A DNA stretch of 64,000 bases from Progne subis subis (taxonomy: Eukaryota > Chordata > Aves > Passeriformes > Hirundinidae). The stretch spans positions 1,860,001 through 1,924,000 of the forward strand of contig JAKJHU010000083.1 of the NCBI GenBank assembly GCA_022316685.1, read 5' to 3'. The translations under genes were made by a program, and so were the position numbers. Positions 53,101 to 64,000 of the stretch are shown here, in pieces; position 1 is the first letter of the stretch, and each line of letters begins with the position of its first letter. The notes under the pieces were generated by a model. It had not been told where the DNA came from and did no database searches. It saw only the letters and a list, made by a program, of their open reading frames with translations.

Positions 53101-55688
53101 CACCAACTTTTGTCAGCTAGAATCAGGGAGATTCAGGACTTTTGCCACAATAAAGATTTTTTTTTTCCTTAAATAATTTTTTTACAGAATACTTGTCCAG
53201 TTTTATTCAAAAGTGTTTTTCCAACAAGAATATGCTTTCGCTGATAAAAAATGTTGGATTTTGGAAATAATGCAACAGCAGGTTTTTGCAGGTTTGGCTG
53301 ACAATTTCTTTCTGCTAGTGATGAAAATGGAGTTGAAGCATTAAAAAACAAACTAGAGGGCACAGCCAGATTTCAGATATATTCAGAACGTTCTGTTACA
53401 TATGATGCAACTTGCTAATTGCTTTTAAATTAGGGTATTTGTGCCCATGGTGATTAGAGTCGAAAAGCTGGAGTAGTGTCCTAATTGGGGTTTGATTTGC
53501 AAGAAGTACTTGAGAAACTCAGTGCTGTGGACTTGCAGTGGTATTTTAAATTTTCGATGGCTCTCAAAATGCTCTCTTTCCGAAAATGTTGTCAGTGTTG
53601 GGTGGTAACTCTGCAGAAAATAAGAAAGGTCAGGGTTGGGTGGAATGGTTGGTTCAGAAGTATAAATAATTTCTTAATGTACCTCCAAGAAATTGCTTCA
53701 AGATTTTTTAAAGGGTTTGTATTCATATAAAAAATTGGGCCTGGTTCAGCCCATTGACAATATTGGCCTTCAAAAGACAAAATTACAGCACAAAAAAAGA
53801 AAAGACTGTAGGCTGACAAGATGGCCCCTGGTGCAATGTACAGTACTCAATGTGGGGAGTTAAAGAGGAGGATGAAAGAAGTATTTTATTTCTTTACCTG
53901 AGAAGATAAATATTCCTCAAAAATCTTGTTTCATCATTAGAAAATCAGAACTAATAAAAAAATAATTACAGGCTTTTAAATTATCTGTAGATCAGAGCTT
54001 GTGGCGTGACACAATGATTACATTTTCCTTGAAGAAATCTTGCTGTGGTCATCACAGACCTTCAAACATTGGTACACTTGCTTTTTAGCAGGTTTTTTTT
54101 GAGAAATTCCTTCTCTTTTCTGTGCCACTCTATTTCAGTCTAATTTCTCTTGCACAGTCAGGACTTTGAAATACAATCCTTGGTATTTCAGTAATCAGTA
54201 CTAAGTGATGCTATTAAAGGCCTTATTTATTAACACATCTTTCTTTAATGGCCAGAAGCTAAACCCAGGAAGGGCACAGAAACTCTCTTTATGGATTTAA
54301 TTTTTCTTCAAAGTCAGGCACAGTTTGTTCAGTTTGAAATTTTCTCCTGTGTTTCGATCCAAATGAAGACACTCCCTGCCAAATTAACTATGACTATTAA
54401 AGAACTACACAGATAATAGTTCCCAAAAGACACCTTATGTCTTCAGCCGTGTCTTCATTATATCCAGAATGCTTACACAGGGAAAAGACAATTTCTACTC
54501 TCTTTACTTAATTTTTGGATTTGTGGGTTTGAATTCTAGGAATGCCCCTCTCATTGAGTGGGGTCAAATCTTGTCAACGTGAAGAAGGGTCATTAAAATC
54601 TCATTTCTGTGGTTTTTACGTAATTCATACTTCTTTTATCATGTAGTCTTGGTTACCGCTCTGCTGTGCTTTTCCATCCTCCCCTTTTACCCTTGGCTTG
54701 TTGCAGCCTCCTGGTGACCTATGAAGGGTGCATCCCCCCAGCGAGTGAAAACCAAAATAAAAGCATCAATATAATTCCTGGGAAAGCAGGCAAGTGCAGG
54801 GAGCATTTCTAATTCACACATGATTTAACAACTGGAGGGAAGGAGAAATTATTTTCTGTACTGACTTCTTTTTACCTGGAAACAAAAAAAAATCTATCCA
54901 GGGGGCTCTGAAATCTGTCAAATCCTCAGGAGCACCAGTGGCTGGTGGGTGAGGTTGTTTTTAATTTCTATTGTGTGCTTCATTATCAGCTGATGGCATG
55001 AACAGCTGCTTTCCCCAGTGTGTGGGACTGTTTTGGATTCCAACAAGGTGGCTGTGTAGAAATTTTACGAGCTGTAACAGAAATTCAGCCAGTCAACACC
55101 AGGTACTCAGCTGCTTGGCATCTGTTTGTGGCTCTGCATTCTTGTTTGGGATGAAATTCTTAACATTGTCCAGCTACTGATCTGTGAAGAGATGCTGGTT
55201 TAGGTATTTTTGTACCTCCTTGCATTGTTTTCACAGAGTTAAATGGATTGCAAGTTTCCATCTCTCCCTTAAATTTAGTTGGAAGTGCCCAGGAAGTTAC
55301 CAGGGCAGCAGGATGATCACAAAAGCCTGGCTTTTATGGGAAGCTGGACTAACTTTTTCATTAAAAAAGTTGTGTGTTTGTGCGTGAAATTCATCAGTCT
55401 AAATACACATTCTGTGTGATTTTCCTTTTTATATCAGTGAGAAAAGCGCATGACTAGTAGTGATTTTTGGAAGTATTTGTCAGGATATCAAGTACAGCAT
55501 AGCTGTTATATCTTAGGTGCCAGATGCAATTAATTATACTGGGAAATTATCACCTTACAACTATAATTAGTTTTAGTCTGAAGTTCCAGTGGCAGGACAT
55601 GACTTAAAATGGGGTTTGTTCCTGGACTCAGACCTGCAGTGCCAGAATTTTAGTTCTTGAACTACACAAGTTAGGCCTTAGCCTTACT
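50101..55688. other. Intronic, no exon or gene seen
   Basis: This is about 5.6 kb of unique-looking intron with a G/T-rich patch at 52228-52250. The 164-codon minus-strand frame at 52.1-52.6 kb has no recognisable domain. A chance five-residue match to synapsin exon 2 near 50856 was rejected. Confidence 0.5.
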
Positions 55689-55715
55689 AAAAAAAAAAAA
55701 AAAAAAAAAAAAAAA
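55689..55715. repeat. Poly-A tract, 27 nt
   Basis: This is an uninterrupted A-run without an upstream polyadenylation signal. Confidence 0.95.
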
Positions 55716-56936
55716 GCTCTACAATTTCTCCACGCTTTTCTCAGCGTGAGCCTATAAAAAAGACATTTTTTGACAATTTGTGTGCAGGTGTTCTGAACAC
55801 AGCCCATCAGATGGGGCTGACTGTGGATGTGAAAATCCCTTGTGTGAAGCACACCACAACATGTCCAAAAACATCAAGATTAATTCTGGGTATTCTATCC
55901 AACACGGTGAAGAATGTAGGAGCAGAATCCTACCAGTTACACAAGCCACAAGCTTGTCTCCTCCCAGCTGGAATAATTGTTAGTAGTTTATGATTTCTCG
56001 ATTGAATTTGTTTTCATCAGCTGCTTCAGGTTTTACAACTTCACGACTTTACAATAATTAAATTCACATATTTGTACTCAAAACATTCCCTGTCCTTGCT
56101 GGTGTGAGGAAGACTCAACCAAAGTTGGTGCTCAGCAGGTAGAAAGGTCTGACTCCTCTCTGCAAAGCGAAATTTAAATGTGAAGCTTGATTTTTCCCAG
56201 CTGCCAAGTGCTGCTGCTAATGGAAGCACTTGTTTTATTTTTGGGCACTTGTGTGCCTGAATGCCTAAATGGTGAAAATTGAGGCACGACTGCAGGGGAA
56301 GTCGTGCTGCAGGACTGAAGCACAGCTCAGGGGAGAGAACAAAAACACCACGGCTCTTGGTTAAGTATATGTTACACGGGAGGAAGTGTATGTAAATAAG
56401 TGATGCCGGATGGATTTTGGCCTTTTTTTTCTTTAATATATACTCTGTGTTCTTCACACTTACATTGGCATATGGTTTATTGCTGTGTTTATTTGTAGCT
56501 GGTTTTCCCAGTAATTTTCCCTACCTTTTCCCTAGGCAGGAAGACAAAGCACATTCCAAAGCCTCTGTGCTGTCTTGGTTCTTTCTGGCAACCAAGGCTG
56601 AAAACCAACTCTTCAACAGCTTCTTGGTGTTTTTTGTCAACGATGCTCATTAGCTACACTTTTGAGATAATATTAGTATAAGAAGTATTGTAAAGTTTGG
56701 TCCTTATTGGAGGCCTCCAGGGGCAGACATGGAAAATATCCACAAAACCCACCCCACAACGGGGTGACTACAGATTTATAAATTTAGCAAATTAGCATTA
56801 ATGCCAAAAGTCACCAATCAGGAGCACGAGTGGTGATGCAATTCTTCTCCACCAGTTCAAGGATTTCTAAATCCTCCTCCCTCAGGCGAGGCTAAACTTT
56901 CTTGATGAAAAAGTGTCTCATAAAGCTGTTTTTAGG

Positions 56937-56994
56937 GCGAGGTTTATATACCACAGGACACTCAGGTGAGGTTTATACACCACGGGACACTCAG
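56937..56994. repeat. Two-copy 29-bp tandem duplication
   Basis: GCGAGGTTTATATACCACAG-type and GTGAGGTTTATACACCACGG-type units, each ending GACACTCAG, lie in tandem just left of LTR copy C. Confidence 0.85.
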
Positions 56995-57069
56995 CACCTG
57001 CCACCAGGCACTGCAGCCTGCCCCAGCCTGCACTGCTCAGCCTCCTGCACCATTCCAGGATGGAGATTT

Positions 57070-58962
57070 TGATGCCTTGGAGTGTCTCCCTAGAACAGAG
57101 GCTGGGCAAAGTTCAGAGAATAAAGTGGGGATTTATTGAAGGCCTTCACCAGGCTCACCTTGGGCAGTCAGAGCCTCCCAGGGGCTGCACTCAGCACGGA
57201 CAATGGTCACGGGTTTTTTAGACAATTATCAGTTTGGTCCATTATAATGGTTTTAATTTAAAAAAACTGGGCAGAAACACCAATTAATGTAGGGGTTTTA
57301 GTGTTAATATTTTTTGTGGGAGGGAGAGATTAGGAGAAAAATAAACAAAGCAGGCTTAAGCTTAGAAATGGACAAAAATAGTTTTATTATTATATATTAA
57401 AAGACTGAGAAAAGAAAAAAAAAAGTTGAGAAACAAGAAAACTTAAACTAAAACAGAGTGATACCTTAAAACATGCTTCTTTCCTCTTACAAACTATTAA
57501 CTTTCTTATTGAATAACACAGAAAGACACAATTTAGGATTTTCAGTCAGTTTCACCACTTAGATAATAACTATTCATTACTCCAGGAGAAGAGTCCTTCT
57601 AAGATCTTTTTATGAAGACGTTTGCTACAAGAAAAAATAGTCAAGTGCTTTCTGTCACACATCTGCTGCCGCCCGGAGTTTTTGCACTGTGATGTTCTAT
57701 CTGCAGAGCTTCTCAGTGTATCTGGGGTATTATTTACAAATACTTCTTCTGATCTAAAATTATCTTTGTCTCAAAAGGCTGAGACCTCCTTTTTGACCCA
57801 GGAGAGGGGGTTTCAAAGTTCCCAAATAAATCTCTATTACATCAGTCCTTAATTTTGATTAGAATAGCATTCTACCCAAATAATACTAAGATGCTGCAAA
57901 GAACAGTTCATTTCTTCATAATTCACCTTAGAAAAGTCCGGTTAAAAAATATCCACTTCTTCAGTCCTATTCTAATATTATTAGTTCTTTTACTTCTCAT
58001 CTAACTGACTTCATGCAGTGTTTGTTCCATGTACCTTCTGGTTTTTTTCTTTCTTCTTTCTCTCGAGGAAGAATTGTGCTTTAAAAGTCCCATGTTGCTA
58101 AGAAAGGGTTAAATTTGCCGGGGCTTGCAAAGGGCTGAAGAAAAAATGCAAGGCCGTGCTAATAAAGGAAGCTAGTAAGGGTCCTTTTTTCCACCCCTCG
58201 GTCTCATCCAGGGCGGTCCCGCTCGGAGCTAACACTAAGCTGTAAAAAAGCTCCACCCGGGCTGCTCTCATGCGGGCAGCAGTTCTCCGAGGCCTGGCCG
58301 GGCCCGGCCCAGCTGCCCAGCCGGCAATGGGGGCCCAGCCTGGGCTCCCCCCGCTCTCCATGCAGCCAGCAGCTTCTGGAGGCCTGGCCCGGCCCGGCCC
58401 GGCCACCCAGAGGGGCAGCAGAGCCTGACCCGGGCCGGGCCTGGCCCGACTACCATGTTACCTCATGGCAGGTCACCGAAGCGAGAGAGCGAGCTGTCAG
58501 CAGCAGATCAGTTTTAAATGTTCCTCGCAAAGTCGCACTGACAATTCTCATTGGTCAACTTAGCTGCCACTATCCCAGCCTGCTTTTTGATCGGTCCCTG
58601 TCCTCCCCCCCTCAACCCACGCCACGGTCAGGGCAGGGAAAAAACATTTTACATTTCTCTGTATCTAGAAAACAAAATTGTGCCAGCCCATGGTATCCAT
58701 TTACATATCAGGGGTTAATCCTCCAATTACAGCTACAGGTAATGAAGTCATTCACCCCCAGTTTGCTCTTTCCCATTCATTTTTGTTTCTACTTTTTGGG
58801 GTGTGAGGCAGTGAGGTGTCCTTGAGTTCCAGGCCCAGAGAGGAATTGTTTTGTCTGAATAAAATGGAAGAACAGCAGCTGACAGGCTGTGGAGCTTCGA
58901 AGTTATCCACTAGAGCAGCACAGGATCTGAAATAATATAAAAGCTAAAATCCCAAGGCATCA
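57070..58962. mobile_element. LTR family 1, copy C (split by nested insertion)
   Basis: The left end TGATGCCTTGGAGTG and the right end ATCCCAAGGCATCA form an 11-bp terminal inverted repeat. ATTT flanks both sides (57066-57069, 58963-58966). The left arm runs to about 57243 and the right arm resumes at about 58696, and both align to copy B. It is more diverged from A and B than they are from each other. About 1.45 kb of other sequence separates the arms. Confidence 0.7.
57244..58695. mobile_element. Nested insertion inside LTR copy C, LTR-like
   Basis: This ~1.45-kb segment interrupts LTR copy C between two occurrences of TCCATT (57238-57243 and 58696-58701), which may be its target-site duplication. 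The left half is AT-rich with AATAAA and TTTTATTATTATATAT sequences. The right half (58180-58460) is strongly GC-rich with repeated GGCCCGGCC motifs and is followed by an ATTGGTC CCAAT-type motif near 58549. A/T-rich U3-like and GC-rich parts with a CCAAT motif suggest a second, larger LTR, probably on the minus strand. Terminal TG/CA could not be placed, and open frames in it have no viral domain. Confidence 0.5.
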
Positions 58963-58966
58963 ATTT

Positions 58967-61659
58967 CCGTGTGTGGCACGGGGAGGGGCACCATGGGGGC
59001 ATTGGGGTTGTGTCCAGCAGTGCCAACGCTGCATCCCCATGCAGTGACACGGGGACAGCAGGGACAGTGCTCACCCTGTCCCTGCTCTGCTCCCTGCTGC
59101 CTCACACCTGCCTACCTTGGCACCAAGATTTGTGAGCAGCCAAACTGTGCCAGGAGCACAGAAATGCTGTGGATGCTCAGCCCCACGTTTGGACGCAATG
59201 GATTCTCCCGCTTGTCTCAGACAGAACTTGTCTGCAGCAAAGGCAGCTGTCACGTCTTGGTTTCCTGCGTGGCATTTGGGCAAATTGCCCAGATGGACTT
59301 CTGCTTTGGAATTCTGCTCAGGTGGCAGAGTCTGAATCAGCTAGACACTGGGCAGAGCTGTTCTGGGAGCTGCTGCTGCTGCAGGGAGAGCCCACGGCCA
59401 CTTACTCACCTCCCATCTGTCAGAAAATTCAGCTGTGTGAGCAAGGGGAGGAAACAAACCCACATTTTGCATTGAATTCAACTCACAGTGCCTCGTGATG
59501 ACAATTCCAGGGGGGTATTTTGAATGTGAGTGCATTTTTTTATTTTATTTTTTCATGTGTGGCCCTTCTCTTCTGTGTAATAATGCACAGCTATGACTGT
59601 TCCTTTCAGGGAGGATTTGATTTCCTCCCCACTCAGAAGTCAGTCTGTGCACAGCTCACTGACAGAAGATCTCCCTGTCTTTACCACACAGGAGCTTTTG
59701 GAGAATTGGAATAAAGTGATTTGCATCTGTCTATATACAGGGGGGTGTGTGTAAGCAGGATGTGAAATCAGGATTTCAGCTGGGTTTGTGACTTGCATAA
59801 CTTGAGGCTCAACCCCTTCCAGTTGACTCAGAGTGTGTAGAGTGAACTAATCTCTGCTTGCAAAGGCCATCTATTTCTAGAACCTTTGTGTGCAATTAGA
59901 CTGACGGCTGAAATAAATCCCTTCTCAATGCGCAGGAAAGCAACATGATTTTATTCATCAAATGGATGATTTCAACATATTCAATGTATTAGATTATAAA
60001 GATAATAGGAAATAGCCAGTCCTCTCTCTGAAGTCAGTGTGGAAGGACGTGTTTGGATTGCAGTTTTTTTTAAATCCACATTTTCTGGATTTGAGGATAT
60101 CAAAAAAAAGCATGGCTTTTTCTTCTGAGCAGCACCCATTGGATTTCCCCCCATTTTTATTAGTGCTGCTTTTAAAAAGTAGCAATTATTTAACATCGAT
60201 GGAGCAATGCTGTGAAGAAATTGCAACACTTTCCTTAAATGGGAGATTTCTAAATTGCAATATATCTACAACTGTAATATTTGTAGGCATTCGGTGTAAT
60301 TACAGATTCACAAAGCTGGCTGCACAAAAAAATTACTCAGTGTTATTGCAAAATAATTAAGTTGAGAACGCAAAAAGCAACAAAACAGTGTTTTGGAAAA
60401 TGTCACCCTGGAAATTAAATATTGCTCTTTTCAAAATCCTCCAGAAAAGTCCCGCTGGAGAGGTACTGGGAAAGGAAGGGAAGACTGAGGGATACAGAAT
60501 ATACACACAAAATTCCCTTTTGTAACTAAGCAATGTGATAATAATCCACAGAATTAATCCATTGTTTGTTATCACCAATTATTTCAGGGGTTGATAAATT
60601 CTAGATAAAATATTATTGTGAGCCCATGTACCCACAGATACCTGTGTATTACATCAGTTCTTAGCAGTTCAATTTTTTGTGTCACCGTTTCTAACACGGA
60701 TTCCTCTTGTTACAGAGGTACTGGTAGTGCTGGATTCTAGATCTGCTGAGGAGCTTTTTGTTAATGTTTTTGAGGAAATTCCTATGTCGTTCAATGCCTA
60801 GAAATAAAAAATTCATTCCTTCAGCTGCTCTCCACTGTAGACACAGGTAGGGGAAAGGGCTTGGAGAGAGAAGAATTGTAGTGGGATTAATAATTGCGGT
60901 GGTTTCAAGATTTGAACTTCAACCCGTTTGTGTTAAATTCTGAGTACTCTGCTTTATAATTCCCACTTCTAAAACCTCTGGGAGCATCCACGGAGCTCTG
61001 CAGCACCTTGGCTTGGCAGGAAATGCCCTGCCATGTGTGCCAGGCAGTGCCAGCCCTTTGCCTTGGCCATTCTCTGTGACAACAGCTCCTCTGGAATGAA
61101 TAAATTAAAACATGGCAGCTGTCAGCACAGACAAATCCACATCCTCTTCCCAATCTGGAAGGCCATCATTTAGCAAGCGCTGTCTTGAATCCCTTTAAAA
61201 CCTTTTTGTATTATGGGAAATAATTCTTTAGATGATAAGGTTGATTATCTTAGAAGAGTTTAGGATGTTTTAAAGATTACTTGGCATAAATGTAGTGTTT
61301 TCTAAAGGGTGAGGTTATTTGTATTTTTTAACCTGGTAATTCCATTGTGATATTTCAGCTTTAATAAAACTGTAAACGAAAGGAAATTGGTGTGAAGCTC
61401 ACTTGGATCCATTCTCATCCTCATGGGGGAGAAAAACAGTTGTTCTCTCTTAAGATGGAACAAATCTACTGATTTAAAAAACATCAGCAAGATGTGAAAT
61501 AGCCCTGGCTGTTGGAACTCTGGGCACTGAGGATTTCAGATTTTCTGTGCTGCCAGGCACTGACCCCCAAGCAAACACTGCATTGACCTGAGGCCGTGGA
61601 GAAGGCTCCCAAAACTGAGTGACAGCACTGGGACTGTGGGTGTGGAGTTTGGATAGAAG
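58967..61659. other. Intronic, no exon or gene seen
   Basis: This is unique-looking intron. Three overlapping frames at 58.97-59.5 kb (up to 168 codons) share the same DNA and show no recognisable domain. Confidence 0.5.
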
Positions 61660-62050
61660 TGTGCGATATCACAGGGTGCAAAACTCAGAGTTTAAGGGTT
61701 TAGAACACAGTAATAAATAGATAAAGCAAGATGGAGGTTTAGTCCTTCTTTTTCACTTTCTCCTTCATGGGTCTGGGTGGGATTTTGTAATTGGGTAGAA
61801 AAATCCACATTGTGGGCCACGGGTGGTTGGTTATTGGGTTAAAAGTCAAAATAATTTAGGTGTCATTTCATAATTGGACAATTTATCCTTAAAAGGCCTT
61901 GGAGAGAGAGAGATGGGGGCCATTTTTAGTTTGTTAGCTAGAAGTGTTGTAGAACTCATGGTTTGTTAGACTGTGATACAGATAAGAATTAATAAACATC
62001 TGAGTCCAAACAAGAAACACCATCTGATGCATTTAATCCTGACCCCGGCA
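61660..62050 (+). mobile_element. Solo LTR-like element
   Basis: About 391 bp start TGTGCGATATC and end GACCCCGGCA. AATAAA at 61991-61996 lies about 55 bp from the right end, which gives plus orientation. The flanks AGAAG and GAAAG are similar but do not form a clean duplication. The layout resembles avian ERVL-type LTRs, but the family name cannot be assigned from reading. Confidence 0.55.
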
Positions 62051-62376
62051 GAAAGAAGATAAAACACAACACCCTGGCAGCCCTGGATGCTGCTGTGCCC
62101 AGGTGGTTGAAGCAGAGCTCTCAGTGTGCCTGGATTTTACCAGGTGCCTCCATCAGCTTGCTCCTCACTCATGGGCAGATGTAAAAATGGAGAGAAGGGA
62201 ATTGAAACCCCTGAGAGCACAGAGGAGAGGGAGAAGGGCTGAGTCACCAGCTTCTCCACCATCCCTGCAATCCTTCCTGCTCACATTCCAAATGGATTTG
62301 CACCAGCTCCTTTTGTCCCCATCCCTTTTAGCTCCCCTCTCAGCACACTGAGCTTTGTCAAGCCACACTTTGCTCT

Positions 62377-62452
62377 GTATTTTTTTTTTATTATTTTATA
62401 TTATTTTTATTTATATTACTTATATTTTATTATTTTATATTATTTTATTTCC
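62377..62452. repeat. (TATTTTAT)n AT-rich low-complexity tract
   Basis: T-run followed by TATTA, TTTTA and TTATATT units, nearly free of G and C. Confidence 0.9.
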
Positions 62453-63463
62453 TTTCAGCTTTTCTTCTCTGAGGGCTTTTCTACAGTGCCACCTGTGCTG
62501 ACGTTTTTGTGATCAAAGCAAATGCAGCTCTGGCCATAATTGTGGAATCACATGCAAAAGGACTTCTGCAAAAGGCAGGAGACCCTCACAACCTGGCTTA
62601 GGCAAGGCTTTACATCCTTAGGAATGTTTTGCTGTGCAAATTTAGTAGGTCAGAGGAGGGTTTGGGGCTGATAATTCTCAGTGTCAAGCAGATTTGAGGG
62701 ATTTCTTTATATTTTCTAACACAACAGAGACATTTGTGCATGAAATAATCATGCTCTTAGATTGTGGGTTGAGGCAATGGGTGGTGGCATTTTGGAAGGT
62801 GATGCTGGCATTATAAAAGAGTGGTAAATAATAGCTAAATACTCATCTAATATTCTGCTTCGAAAGCCATTGGGATCTGAAGGTTGCTTGGGATTTGCAG
62901 GGAGTGCATTTTGGTGGCATTTGGCTTTGTAGTGTGGGAAGCCCTGAGCACAGAACCCGCCTTGTCCCACACAATATAAACTTTACAATATAAATTTTAT
63001 CAATATAAACTCTGGGAGAGAGAGCTGAGAGGAGCACCAAGGGCTGGAGCAGGAATAAATAGGAATAACCAGCTCCTGTCAGCTCTGATTTTAGGGCTGT
63101 GGGCTCCTTGGGACAGGGATCCCACTGGAAGAGGCTGGGAAATTTGGGCAGGGAAGGAGGGAATCGGCCCATTTCTGGTGACTGTACAGACAATTCCTTC
63201 AGCTGTGGAATCTCCAATCTTGAGCCTGGTGCTGAAGCTGTGACAGAAATTGAGCTTGGGGAGAACACAGAGTGAGAAATGGCCTCTGTGCTGTGGCAAT
63301 TCCTCCTTTTTCATCCCAGGGAAGATGGAACTCCCTAGAGTGGTGGCAGTAATGAAAAATCGAGGTGATCCTTTTTGTCTAGGTCATTTATGCCCGCCAC
63401 AATGCTGGCAGTTCTGCCAGCCCTCGGCGTGCAGAAATAATAAAGTACCTGAAAAACTACTGC

Positions 63464-63519
63464 CACTTTACTGGGACATGTGAGGCTTTAGCACTTTACT
63501 GGGACATGTGAGGCTTTAG
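63464..63519. repeat. Two-copy 28-bp perfect tandem duplication
   Basis: A 28-bp unit beginning CACTTTACTGGGACATGTGA is repeated once with no mismatch, which points to a recent slippage or repair event. Confidence 0.95.
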
Positions 63520-64000
63520 TACAGAGGAGTTAAGAGAATGAAGGTGCACGAAGCCAAATGCTGCTCTGTTTTCTTATTTTATCTCAAAAATTGTGTTTCC
63601 TCCAGTGCTGTCATGTAGAATCCTTTCTCTATTCCCCGTTCTCGTCTGCTGTAAATTAAATTCTCATCAAATTATAGTGTTAATAATAAATATACCACTG
63701 AAATTCCCTATTTCCAGTGCCCAGGTCAGCAACAGAGAAGTCTGTTAAGAGCACTCATGGGTCCATGTATTAACTACCTCCATTTCGGTTTTCATCCATT
63801 ATGCTACCCAAATGACCCCTAGCAATCAGGAATAATTTTCTTGTGGAATTTACGCCAGTTGTGTAAATGATTGGGAATTTCATGGACTGTTTTAAGCAGT
63901 GCTCTTCGTACTGGGCAAACTTTCTGTTTCAAGAGTCTCTCAGGCCCACGGTAACTTCAGCCGTGTGTTGATAAAGGAACAGAATCATTTTGGTTTGGTG

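Noticed and set aside
58098..58456. Pro/Gly/Ala-rich minus-strand frames in a GC-rich patch that could suggest a CpG-island exon
   Set aside because: They lie inside the nested LTR-like insertion in LTR copy C and have no domain or splice context.
58969..59498. Overlapping plus frames of 168 and 109 codons next to LTR copy C
   Set aside because: They share the same DNA in different frames, show no viral or cellular domain, and lack a supporting promoter.

Overview
This is a vertebrate nuclear window, most likely from a bird and plausibly a songbird. It is AT-rich and gene-poor, with long microsatellites and homopolymers, solo retroviral LTRs, no recognisable SINEs, and one compact CpG-rich first exon. 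The species assignment is an inference from this texture; the sequence does not prove it.

The only protein-coding sequence I can support is the first coding exon of synapsin II (SYN2), plus strand, 22603-22976. It encodes the conserved N-terminal domain A with the RRRLSDS phosphorylation motif, the Pro/Gln/Ser-rich linker B and the start of domain C. It ends at a good splice donor (G|GTAGGT). I find no exon 2, so everything from 22977 to the right edge reads as the first part of a SYN2 intron longer than 41 kb. The left 22 kb reads as the intergenic region upstream of SYN2; I see no other gene there.

Layout: 1-21280 is intergenic, with simple repeats, a diverged repeat pair (8669/13463), a solo LTR with a 6-bp target-site duplication (14567-14922) and a perfect 32-bp hairpin (16940-17016). 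21281-23110 is the CpG-rich SYN2 promoter and exon 1. It contains an unusual ~790-bp CCCCGT/CCCCAT hexamer array that keeps several reading frames open without being a gene. 22977-64000 is intronic. It holds three copies of one LTR family in the same orientation (30597, 44840, 57070), two of them split by later insertions. It also holds two other LTR-like elements, a rearranged inverted duplication (29386-31138), a GGGAT-type pentamer array, a CTG/CTT triplet tract with a CpG-rich cluster beside it, an AT satellite and many long A/T homopolymers.

Nearly all other open reading frames are short, low in complexity or shared among several frames, and I treat them as chance. No tRNA, rRNA, CRISPR or bacterial-type feature is present. 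The observations most worth following up are the hexamer array at the SYN2 promoter, the perfect hairpin, and the nested and inverted structure around 29.4-31.5 kb.
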